NCBI RefSeq assembly: GCF_030818955.1
Contig: NZ_JAUTBF010000001.1
Span: 992,001-1,056,000 of the forward strand
Direction of reading: 5' to 3'
From: Microbacterium trichothecenolyticum
GTDB taxonomy: Bacteria > Actinomycetota > Actinomycetes > Actinomycetales > Microbacteriaceae
DNA length: 64,000 bases
A model generated the notes under the pieces. That model did no database searches. It was given only the letters and a program-made list of their open reading frames with translations, and had not been told where the DNA came from. Positions 57,196 to 64,000 of the stretch are shown one piece after another. Each line of letters opens with the position of its first letter. The stretch's first letter is position 1. A program made the translations under genes and the position numbers.

Positions 57196-58191
57196 ATGCG
57201 ATCTGACTCGACACCCCTGTCCAACCGCCGTACCCGCCGTCTCGCCTCTCGTCGCCTTCGCCGTCGCCCCGTACTGGCGACCGGCGCCCTCGTGATCGGC
57301 GTGCTGTCGGCAGCCACGCTCACCGGCACCGCGCCGGCGGCGACCGCCTCCGCCGTCGACCTGTCCGCCGCGACGTTCACACGGGTATCCGTGACCACGC
57401 CCACCGTACTCGCGACGCCGCCCCGACCCGAGGTCGACCAGGCACGCGCAGCGAGTGAAGCGGCGACGCAGGCCCTCGCGGCGGTGGCGACCGTACAGAA
57501 CGACATCGCGGCATCCGGTCTCGACATCGGACAGCCCACGACCGTCGACACCGCGCCCCTCGAACAGGCCACCGAGCGTCTCAGCGATGCTCAGGTGTTG
57601 CCGGCGACCTTCCTGCCCGCCATTTCCGACGACGTGACGACCCTGACGACGTCGGTCGATCAGCGTGTCGCCGAGCTGCGAGGCGGCCTCGACGCCGCCG
57701 TCGCGAAGAAGAAGGCCGAGGAGGAAGCCGCCGCCGAGAAGGCCCGCCAAGAAGCCGAGGCGGCAGCCGCGGCCGAACGCGCCGCCGCTGAGGCCCGTGC
57801 GTCCGACTCGGGCAGCAGCACCGGCGGCGGAGGCGGCGCATCGTGGACGCCGGCACCCTCGGGTGGCGGCGGCTCCGGCGACAACAGTCCCTCGGGCGCT
57901 CAGGCCAGCGCACGCGCCATGCTCGGCAACTACGGCTGGGGTGACGACCAGTTCGGCTGCCTCGTGTCACTGTGGAACAAAGAGTCGGGCTGGAACTACC
58001 AGGCCTACAACGCCGGAAGCGGTGCCTACGGCATTCCCCAGGCGCTGCCCGGCAGCAAGATGTCGTCGGCCGGCGGCGACTGGCAGACCAACGCGGCGAC
58101 ACAGGTCGCGTGGGGGCTCGGCTACATCTCGGGTCGATACGGCAGCCCGTGCGGCGCCTGGGGCCACTCGCAGTCCGTCGGATGGTACTGA
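57196..58191 (+). CDS. secreted lysozyme-fold (transglycosylase-like) protein, paralog 1
   Basis: A 331-residue exported protein: a very basic N-terminus (residues 1-24), a hydrophobic core and an Ala-rich cleavage region near residue 52. Residues about 170-200 form an Ala/Lys/Glu-rich coiled coil, followed by a Gly/Ser linker. The C-terminal about 95 residues form the aggregation-promoting-factor-like lytic transglycosylase domain, with the presumed catalytic Glu in WNKESGWNYQAYN, 'YGIPQALPGSKM' and a final GHSQSVGWY. Probably cuts peptidoglycan. No Shine-Dalgarno is obvious at the ATG. A near-identical domain is encoded at 60955-61860 on the opposite strand. Confidence 0.87.
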   Translation: MRSDSTPLSNRRTRRLASRRLRRRPVLATGALVIGVLSAATLTGTAPAATASAVDLSAATFTRVSVTTPTVLATPPRPEVDQARAASEAATQALAAVATVQNDIAASGLDIGQPTTVDTAPLEQATERLSDAQVLPATFLPAISDDVTTLTTSVDQRVAELRGGLDAAVAKKKAEEEAAAEKARQEAEAAAAAERAAAEARASDSGSSTGGGGGASWTPAPSGGGGSGDNSPSGAQASARAMLGNYGWGDDQFGCLVSLWNKESGWNYQAYNAGSGAYGIPQALPGSKMSSAGGDWQTNAATQVAWGLGYISGRYGSPCGAWGHSQSVGWY

Positions 58192-58238
58192 GCCGCAGCC
58201 GACCGGCCCGCACGACCGCCCGCACAGTCCACCATCAC

Positions 58239-58276
58239 GCGCGCCGCGCCGGATTTCTCCGGCGCGGCGCGCTTTT
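58239..58276 (+). terminator. terminator of secreted paralog 1
   Basis: A perfect 15-bp stem GCGCGCCGCGCCGGA / complement with a TTTC loop followed by TTTT, 47 bp past the stop. Confidence 0.92.
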
Positions 58277-58358
58277 GCGAGCACCCGGACATCATCGATC
58301 CAGGATCCCGGGTGAGACGCGCCTGGACAGGCCGGTGGGCAACGGGAGAAGGGAAGAC

Positions 58359-58469
58359 GTGGACCTGCGCGGGTTGGACGCTCTGGCCTCCGCCGTGTTC
58401 GCGGAGAAAGCCGACGCGGGGCGGCGCCCCGATGGGTGCCCACACGGCGGCGACTGCTGGTGCGGCTGA
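58359..58469 (+). CDS. possible 36-residue Cys-rich small protein
   Basis: GTG 58359 gives MDLRGLDALASAVFAEKAD followed by AGRRPDGCPHGGDCWCG and a stop. An amphipathic helix precedes a C-terminal Cys/His cluster (CPH..GDCWCG) that could hold a metal. AAGGGAAG lies before the start. It lies between a strong terminator and the convergent ABC1-kinase gene, so it would need its own promoter, which I could not identify. The composition is unlike a random out-of-frame product. No family recognised. It could also be a chance frame. Confidence 0.45.
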   Translation: MDLRGLDALASAVFAEKADAGRRPDGCPHGGDCWCG

Positions 58470-58538
58470 GCGCCGCCGCACTGCTGTGGAGCGGTCTGAC
58501 CTCGCTCATGGTCGCGTCGACCAGCGCCAGGACGGGGG

Positions 58539-60236
58539 TCAGCCGCCGTTGCGGCGGGCGATGAACCCCGCCAGAAGTGCGTGCGCGAGCGGTGCCACCG
58601 ACACGATCATCAGAATCGTGCCGAGAGCGGCCTGCTCGGCCTGCAGCAGCACTCCCCCGATCAGGAGGCCGGTGAACAGCACCGACGACACCACCCTCCG
58701 CACCATGCGCTCGAGGTCGCGGAGCCGGCGCTCGATCCGCGGGGTCTCCACGGCGAGCGAGCCCTCTTCCAACCGCGAGATGAGGTTGTCGGCGCGCCGC
58801 GGCAGGCGTGCGGTGACAGCGGCCGCCGCCCCCACCTCGCGCACGAGGGCCTGCGCGGTGTGGCCGCTCTCCTCGCGGATCAGGCGCTGCGCATAGGGCT
58901 CGACCGCGTCCCAGAGATTGAAAGCGGGGTCGAGGGCGCTGCACATGCCGCTCGTCAGCGACATCGCGCGCAGGACCAGGAGGAAGTTCTCGGGCAGCTG
59001 GAACGGCAGGGCGCGCACGACGTCGCCGAACTCGATCGCGAAAGCTCGGAACTCGCGGGGGTCGACCTCTTGCAGTTCGGCGAACCCCATGCCGCCGAAT
59101 CGCGCGAACAAGTGCGTCATCGCACGCTCGAGCTGGATCGTGTCTGCCGAGGGCAACAGCACCCCGACGTCGCGGATGCCGTCGACCAACCCCTTGCCGT
59201 CGCGGGAAGCCGCCGCGATGAGCACGCGGCGCAGCCCCCGCCTCAGGCTCGGCGGGACCTCGCCCATCATGCCGAAGTCGATGAAGGTGAACCGCCAGGC
59301 GGGGGCACCGGGCTCGGCGGACGGGACGGGCGTCACGAACACGTTGCCGGGGTGCGGGTCGGCGTGGAAGAAGCCCTCGTCGAAGAGCTGGTCGAACATG
59401 ACCGCGGCGAAGCGCGCGGCGACCTCGGACGGGTCGATGCCGGCGGCGCGCAGGGCCTCGACGTCGTTGATCTTGATCGCCGTGACGTCTTGCAGCGTGA
59501 GCACGCGGCGGGTGGTGCGCTCCCAGACCACTTCGGGCACGTCCACGCCGCCCTCTCCCCCGAAATCGGCGGCGAAGCGCTCGGAGTTCGCGGCCTCGTG
59601 GAGGTAGTCGATCTCCTCGAGGCTCGTGGCGGCGAACTCCTCGACGAGCTGGGGCATGTCGACGCGGTCGCGCACGAGCGCCACCTTGCTGAGCCACACG
59701 CCCACCTTGCGCAGAGCCCGTAGGTCGACGTCGACGATCCGGTCGATGCCCGGGCGCTGAATCTTCAGCACGACCGCGCGCAGACCAGTCTCGTCGGCCA
59801 GCTCGTCGTTGAGGACCGCCCGATGCGCCTGACCGAGGGAAGCGGCGGCCAGGGGACGCTCGTCGACGCTCGCGAACGCCCGCTCCAACGGCATCCCGAG
59901 CTCTTCCTCGGCCCGCGCCCGCATCTGTGTGAAGGGCACCGCGGGCACCTCGTCCTGCAGGCCCTCGAGTTGCTTCGTGATCGAGGGAGGCAGCACGTCG
60001 AGACGTGACGACATGAACTGGCCGACCTTGATCATGAGGCCACCGAGATCGACCGCGAGCACGTGGAAACGCTGCGCGATGCGCTCGAGCCGACGGGTGC
60101 GGCCCCGGGCGGAGATCCACCCGAGGCCGAACCGCGGCAGGAACAACTCGTACCACCACGCCTGCACGAGGTAACGCGCGGCGAATCGCGTGATGCGGCG
60201 ATAACGGGCCTTCAGCAGGGCATCGTCGTCGGTCAT
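58539..60236 (-). CDS. ABC1/AarF/UbiB family atypical kinase
   Basis: A 565-residue protein of the ABC1 kinase family: 'LGGLMIKVGQFMSSRLDVLP' (the KxGQ motif), 'AAASLGQAHRAVL' (Ala-rich nucleotide loop), 'VVLKIQRPGI', 'FFHADPHPGNVFV' (catalytic loop) and 'FIDFGMMGEV'. Two hydrophobic helices near the C-terminus (about 510-555) may anchor it in the membrane. Homologues support ubiquinone or other lipid metabolism; this lineage uses menaquinone, so the role is open. AGGAGAATCG precedes the ATG. It follows the PadR regulator by 49 bp in one operon. Confidence 0.9.
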   Translation of the reverse strand: MTDDDALLKARYRRITRFAARYLVQAWWYELFLPRFGLGWISARGRTRRLERIAQRFHVLAVDLGGLMIKVGQFMSSRLDVLPPSITKQLEGLQDEVPAVPFTQMRARAEEELGMPLERAFASVDERPLAAASLGQAHRAVLNDELADETGLRAVVLKIQRPGIDRIVDVDLRALRKVGVWLSKVALVRDRVDMPQLVEEFAATSLEEIDYLHEAANSERFAADFGGEGGVDVPEVVWERTTRRVLTLQDVTAIKINDVEALRAAGIDPSEVAARFAAVMFDQLFDEGFFHADPHPGNVFVTPVPSAEPGAPAWRFTFIDFGMMGEVPPSLRRGLRRVLIAAASRDGKGLVDGIRDVGVLLPSADTIQLERAMTHLFARFGGMGFAELQEVDPREFRAFAIEFGDVVRALPFQLPENFLLVLRAMSLTSGMCSALDPAFNLWDAVEPYAQRLIREESGHTAQALVREVGAAAAVTARLPRRADNLISRLEEGSLAVETPRIERRLRDLERMVRRVVSSVLFTGLLIGGVLLQAEQAALGTILMIVSVAPLAHALLAGFIARRNGG

Positions 60237-60285
60237 CGATTCTCCTGGATGCCGACGCGCGCAGTGCCGTCGAACAGGGCCGGCC

Positions 60286-60864
60286 TCAGCCCTGGGCGAG
60301 GATGGAGTAGAGCTTACGACGGGCTTCGTCGAGGATCTCGACCGCTTGCGCCACCTGCTCCTTGTCTCCCGTGCGTGCGACCTGGGCTGCCGCCTGCGCC
60401 AGCTCGACACCGGCTTTGGGCAGCGCGGTCATGCGTCCGCTGTCGCGGGTTCCGGCAGATTCCCACGGCGCCGTGCGCTCGGTGGTCTCGTCGCCCGCGG
60501 CGGCGCGCCCCTCGGCGGTGAGGGAGTACGTCTTGCGCCCGTTCGACTCCTCGGACTGTACGAGCCCCTCGTCGGTCAACAGCTGCAGCGTGGGGTACAC
60601 GGATCCAGGACTCGGCTTCCACGACCCGCCGCTGCGCTCCTCGATCTCTCGGATGATCTGGTAGCCGTGCATGGGTTGCTCGATCAGGAGCGAGAGCACC
60701 GCCGAGCGAACATCGCCCTTGTTCATGCGCGGCCCCGAGTTGGTCTTCTGCTCGAACTGCGTGCGCAGCTGCTCGAGACCCTCGAGGATGTTGGACACCG
60801 GCCAGCCCGGGGTGTTGCCGCCGCCGCGTCCACCGAACGCGTCTCCCAGGAATGAACCACTCAT
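60286..60864 (-). CDS. PadR-family transcriptional regulator
   Basis: A 192-residue regulator with the PadR winged helix at residues about 50-125: 'DVRSAVLSLLIEQPMHGYQIIREIEERSGGSWKPSPGSVYPTLQLL' then 'GRKTYSLTAEGR'. A Gly-rich N-terminal extension of about 45 residues precedes it and a C-terminal helix ('AVEILDEARRKLYSIL') may dimerise. AAGGAGG lies 6 nt before the chosen ATG. It is the first gene of a two-gene operon with the ABC1 kinase and probably represses itself through the inverted repeat just upstream. Confidence 0.9.
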   Translation of the reverse strand: MSGSFLGDAFGGRGGGNTPGWPVSNILEGLEQLRTQFEQKTNSGPRMNKGDVRSAVLSLLIEQPMHGYQIIREIEERSGGSWKPSPGSVYPTLQLLTDEGLVQSEESNGRKTYSLTAEGRAAAGDETTERTAPWESAGTRDSGRMTALPKAGVELAQAAAQVARTGDKEQVAQAVEILDEARRKLYSILAQG

Positions 60865-60897
60865 GACGACCTCCTTGGCGCGGACCCGATCTGGGTC

Positions 60898-60921
60898 AGC
60901 GATACATAACGATATATCGCT
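60898..60921. promoter_or_regulatory. probable PadR operator
   Basis: Arms AGCGATA and TATCGCT separated by 10 bp, with an inner palindrome CGATATATCG. It is centred about 45 bp upstream of the PadR ATG in the only AT-rich part of this intergenic region, where the promoter should be. It is also about 40 bp from the end of the convergent-side secreted protein gene. Confidence 0.6.
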
Positions 60922-60954
60922 GAGGGGCATGTGGGGCCGCAGTGCGGCGAATCG

Positions 60955-61860
60955 TCAGTACCAGTTCATCGCCTGCGAATGGCCCCACGCGCTGCACGGA
61001 GTGCCGTAGCCGCGCGAGATGTAGTCGAGACCCCAGGCGATCTGCGTCGCGGCGTTCGTCCGCCAGTCATCGCCGAACGTCGCCATCTTGCTCCCCGGCA
61101 GCGACTGCGGGATGCCGGTGGCGCCACTGGGGTTGTAGGCCTGGTAGTCCCAGCCCGACTCCTTGTTCCACAGCGACGACAGGCACGAGAACTGATCGCT
61201 CCCCCACCCGTACGTGTCGGACGCCAGCTGCGCCGCGTAGGCGCGGGCACCGTCGGGGGTGTTGACCCTGGCGAGGGCCTCCGCCGCCTCTTGCTGACGC
61301 TGGGCCTCAGCCGCGGCGGCAGCCTCGGCCTGGCGCTGCGCCTCAGCGGCGGCGTCGGCGGCCGCCTTCGCGGCCTTGGCCTCGTCGAGGCTGCCCTTCA
61401 CCTCGGCCACGCGGGCAGCGACCCGGTCGGTCTCGACCTCGGCGTTCTGACTCAGCGCGGGCACGAGCAGGACGGGCAGCAGGTCGGTCGATCCCAGACG
61501 CTCGACCGCGTCTTGCAGCGCCCCGGTGTCGATCGAGGCGTCGCCGATCGAGAGCGGCAGGCCGGTGGAGGCGACGTCGGCCTGAACCGTCGTGGCACTC
61601 GAGAGCGCGGCCTGCGCCCCCGACATCGCGGTGGCTGCATCGGAGGTGATGGCATCGAGCGTGGGAGCGGTCGACACCGAGACCGCCGTGCCGGGCGCGG
61701 CGAACGACGACGCCGATGCGTCCGGCAGCGAGGTCGGCGCAGCGATCGCGAGACCGGTCGTGGCCACCATGCCGAGCGCGAGGCCCGCGCACGTGGCGGC
61801 GGTGACGAGAGTGCGACGGGCGCGGTTGACGTGGGCGATCTTCAGGTCGGAACGCAGCAA
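60955..61860 (-). CDS. secreted lysozyme-fold (transglycosylase-like) protein, paralog 2
   Basis: About 301 residues with a signal peptide ('RARRTLVTAATCAGLALGM..GLAIAAP'), an Ala/Gln/Glu-rich coiled coil in the middle ('AKAAADAAAEAQRQAEAAAA') and a C-terminal domain nearly the same as paralog 1: WNKESGWDYQAYN with the presumed catalytic Glu, 'TGIPQSLPGSKM', final GHSQAMNWY. The start is uncertain: TTG 61860 gives a normal signal peptide beginning LRSDLK, comparable to MRSD of paralog 1; GTG 61929 would add 23 residues. It lies upstream of the PadR operon on the same strand. Confidence 0.82.
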   Translation of the reverse strand: MLRSDLKIAHVNRARRTLVTAATCAGLALGMVATTGLAIAAPTSLPDASASSFAAPGTAVSVSTAPTLDAITSDAATAMSGAQAALSSATTVQADVASTGLPLSIGDASIDTGALQDAVERLGSTDLLPVLLVPALSQNAEVETDRVAARVAEVKGSLDEAKAAKAAADAAAEAQRQAEAAAAAEAQRQQEAAEALARVNTPDGARAYAAQLASDTYGWGSDQFSCLSSLWNKESGWDYQAYNPSGATGIPQSLPGSKMATFGDDWRTNAATQIAWGLDYISRGYGTPCSAWGHSQAMNWY

Positions 61861-62241
61861 GGAGAAATCTTTCGTTTCGGGGCGCGGCTCGTCGGGAGGG
61901 AGCGCGGATTCGTGCCGTCGGGTCGACACAAGTCCCCGAGTGTGGGGGCTGCTTCTGGGCGTTATCTCCTCGTTACCTGAAAGAGACGTGGGAACGCGTC
62001 GGTGAGCCCCACCGCATGGAGCGCCCCCGACAGCGTTCCCGAAGACACGCGGGAACGCTCCTCGCATCACGGGCGGAAAAAGCTTTGACCGGGCTTTTCT
62101 TCGGGATCCTCGCCCTCGCGGGAGATCGATCGCCACCGCGGTCGCGTCGGAGAGCGCGCGCAGAACGCGAAACGGGCCGATCCGCGAGAGAAATTTCTCG
62201 ACGGATCGACCCGTTCGGTCGCACTCAGCGCGTGGCAGCGG
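61861..62241 (-). other. intergenic region upstream of secreted paralog 2
   Basis: A 381-bp gap containing the pgi terminator (62171-62215) and a second perfect 10-bp hairpin AGCGTTCCCG / CGGGAACGCT (62032-62059) that may belong to a 5' leader. GAGGAG occurs near 61970 but no start codon follows at a proper distance. I do not recognise a known riboswitch here, and no protein gene is supported. Confidence 0.5.
62171..62215 (-). terminator. terminator of the intact pgi
   Basis: 14-nt arms AACGGG(C/T)CGATCCG with one G-U type pair, plus an inner GAGAAATTTCTC palindrome, 26 bp past the stop. Confidence 0.75.
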
Positions 62242-63921
62242 TCACGAGCGGTGAGCGCGGTAGTACTGCAGCAACCCCGCCGTCGAGGCATCCTGCGCCG
62301 CGAGCGCCTCGTCATCGCCCTCAACGGCGGGCGCGATCTGCAGGGCGAGCTGCTTGCCGAGCTCGACGCCCCACTGGTCGAAGGAGTTGATGCCCCAGAC
62401 CGTGCCCTGGGTGAAGGTGATGTGCTCGTACAGCGCGATGAGCTGACCGAGCACCGACGGCGTCAGCGACGGCGCGAAGATCGACGTCGTCGGCCGGTTG
62501 CCCGGGAAGGTGCGAGCGGCGACGAGGGCTCCGGTCGTGCCCTCGGCCTCCACCTCTTCGGCCGTCTTGCCGAAGGCCAGCGCCTTGGTCTGCGCGAGGA
62601 AGTTCGCCAGGAGAAGACCGTGCACATCGCGGCCGTCGTCGGCCAGCGGGTAGGCCGGGTTGACGAAGGCGATGAAGTCGGCGGGGATGAGGCGCGTGCC
62701 CTGGTGGATGAGCTGGTAGAAGGCGTGCTGACCGTTCGTGCCGGGCTCGCCCCAGAACACCTCGCCGGTGTCGGTCGTCACGGGCGTGCCGTCCCAACGC
62801 ACGGACTTGCCGTTGGACTCCATGGTGAGCTGCTGCAGGTACGCCGGGAAGCGGTGCAGCTGCTGCGCATAAGGGAGGACGGCGTGCGACTGGGCACCGA
62901 GGAAGTTCGTGTACCAGACGTTCAGCAGCCCCATGAGGACCGGCACGTTCTGTTCGAGGGGGGTGGATGCCACGTGCACATCGACCGCATGGAAGCCGGC
63001 GAGCAGTTCGCGGAAGACGTCGGGCCCCAGCGTGATCGCCAGCGACAGGCCGATGGCGGAGTCCACGGAATAGCGACCGCCCACCCAATCCCAGAAGCCG
63101 AATGCGTTGGTGGGGTCGATGCCGAACGCGGCCACCTTGTCGAGCGCGGTGGACACGGCGACGAAGTGGTGCGCGACGGCGGCGGTGCGGGCTTCGTCGG
63201 TGTCGGCGATCGCGCCCGCGGCGGCCAGCTTCTCCCACAGCCAGTCGCGCGCGAGGCGGGCGTTGGTCAGGGTTTCCAGCGTCGTGAACGTCTTCGATGC
63301 GACGATGAAGAGCGTGGTCTCGGGGTCGAGATCGGCGGTCTTCTGCGCGATGTCGGTCGGGTCGATGTTCGACACGAAGCGCGCGTGGATGCCCGCATCG
63401 GCATACGGGAGGAGGGCCTCGTAGACCATCACGGGACCGAGGTCGCTGCCGCCGATGCCGATGTTGACGACGGTCTCGACCTTCTTACCCGTGACGCCGC
63501 GCCACTCGCCCGCGCGCACGCGGTCGGCGAAGGCGCTGAGCCGGTCGAGCACCTCCTGCACGTCGTGGTCGACCTGCTGCCCGTCGACGACGAGCGCGGG
63601 CTCCGCACCGGCGGGTCGGCGAAGCGCCGTGTGCAGCACGGCGCGGTCTTCGCTGGTGTTGAGGTGCGCACCGCGGAGCATGTCGGCAAAGCGCTCGCGC
63701 ACTCCGGTCTCAGCGGCGAGCGCCACGAGCGCGTCGAGAACCTCGGGCGTCACGAGGTTCTTCGACAGGTCGACGTGCAGGTCGCCGACGGTGCGGGTCA
63801 GAGCGCTCACGCGGTCGGGGGTGGTGGCGAACCAACCGCGGAGGTCGGGCTCGAAGTCGTCGCGCAGAGCACTCAGACGGGACCAGGCGGAGGTGGTGGT
63901 GGGGTCGATAGGCGCAGTCAC
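62242..63921 (-). CDS. pgi: glucose-6-phosphate isomerase, intact copy
   Basis: A 559-residue eukaryotic/E. coli-type phosphoglucose isomerase. It has '[18 protein letters not shown]', '[15 protein letters not shown]', '[18 protein letters not shown]' and '[16 protein letters not shown]' with the catalytic Glu/His, and '[16 protein letters not shown]' near the end with the catalytic Lys. It differs from the shorter copy in the pentose phosphate operon, so this is not a recent duplication. The GTG at 63921 was chosen: TAGCGT (63929-63934) lies 7 nt upstream, a leaderless arrangement; GTG 63930 is an alternative. Only 79 bp remain upstream in the window and hold a 12-bp direct repeat (63940-63963). 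Confidence 0.94.
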   Translation of the reverse strand: MTAPIDPTTTSAWSRLSALRDDFEPDLRGWFATTPDRVSALTRTVGDLHVDLSKNLVTPEVLDALVALAAETGVRERFADMLRGAHLNTSEDRAVLHTALRRPAGAEPALVVDGQQVDHDVQEVLDRLSAFADRVRAGEWRGVTGKKVETVVNIGIGGSDLGPVMVYEALLPYADAGIHARFVSNIDPTDIAQKTADLDPETTLFIVASKTFTTLETLTNARLARDWLWEKLAAAGAIADTDEARTAAVAHHFVAVSTALDKVAAFGIDPTNAFGFWDWVGGRYSVDSAIGLSLAITLGPDVFRELLAGFHAVDVHVASTPLEQNVPVLMGLLNVWYTNFLGAQSHAVLPYAQQLHRFPAYLQQLTMESNGKSVRWDGTPVTTDTGEVFWGEPGTNGQHAFYQLIHQGTRLIPADFIAFVNPAYPLADDGRDVHGLLLANFLAQTKALAFGKTAEEVEAEGTTGALVAARTFPGNRPTTSIFAPSLTPSVLGQLIALYEHITFTQGTVWGINSFDQWGVELGKQLALQIAPAVEGDDEALAAQDASTAGLLQYYRAHRS

Positions 63922-64000
63922 GGAGACCACGCTAGCGACCCGCGCCGCACGCCGCGCCGCACGTGACGAACTGTGGGAGAACAGCTAAGGCGTCGCGCTC

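Noticed and set aside
61861..62170. A c-di-AMP or other riboswitch before secreted paralog 2
   Set aside because: Hairpins exist, but I could not match any known riboswitch core; reported only as an intergenic structure.
61973..62224. An 83-codon frame starting at 62224 on the minus strand between pgi and secreted paralog 2
   Set aside because: It runs through the pgi terminator and the second hairpin and has an Arg/Ser-rich shadow-like composition.

Overview
The window looks like a chromosomal segment of a high-GC actinobacterium, most likely a Microbacterium or close relative in the Microbacteriaceae. The signs are very high GC, GTG starts, RbpA, WhiA, OpcA, an actinobacterial suf operon, IdeR/DtxR-type iron boxes, and a 16S-23S-5S operon without spacer tRNAs. 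I ran no database search; the genus rests on overall protein character and gene order, and the 16S gene here would settle it. Almost everything is housekeeping. The accessory part is the two-component/IS block at 39.5-45 kb.

1-8.4 kb: the 3' end of a menC-like gene, an ABC-F ATPase, an iron-siderophore ABC importer (binding lipoprotein, two FecCD permeases, ATPase) and, convergently, a siderophore-interacting flavoreductase. The first importer gene and the reductase each sit behind an iron box. A MalY-type PLP enzyme follows. 8.4-15.7 kb: a minus-strand sufB-sufD-Rieske-sufC-sufT operon without cysteine desulfurase, then heme A synthesis genes ctaA and ctaB. 15.9-24 kb: tkt-tal-pgi-zwf-opcA-pgl, a tightly overlapping glycolysis/pentose phosphate operon in which pgi is frameshifted. 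A second, intact pgi lies at 62.2-63.9 kb. 24-39.5 kb, minus strand: rbpA, secG, tpiA, pgk, gap, sodA, whiA, rapZ, uvrC and uvrA. Then come an OhrR-like regulator, a small zinc-ribbon-like protein with a nine-copy 17-bp repeat behind it, uvrB and coaE.

39.5-45.5 kb: a stand-alone receiver protein, a membrane protein with a degenerate GGDEF domain, and a histidine kinase gene split by an IS3-family element. The element has 25-bp inverted repeats and a 3-bp target duplication, and the kinase frame is restored exactly when it is removed. Two unknown proteins follow, one with a GIY-YIG-like domain. 45.5-49.1 kb: a TreS-like GH13 enzyme and an MFS transporter. 49.1-55 kb: the rRNA operon on the minus strand with two strong terminators.

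55-64 kb: a 57-residue membrane protein, rpsA, two paralogous secreted lysozyme-fold proteins that face each other around a PadR/ABC1-kinase operon, a possible 36-residue Cys-rich peptide, and the intact pgi.

The most informative observations are the broken/intact pgi pair, the datable IS insertion in the kinase, several genes whose -10 box lies 6-7 nt from the start codon (apparently leaderless mRNAs), a DNA-level excess of the heptamer GGATGCC, and the 17-bp tandem array. I see no CRISPR array, prophage or tRNA gene.
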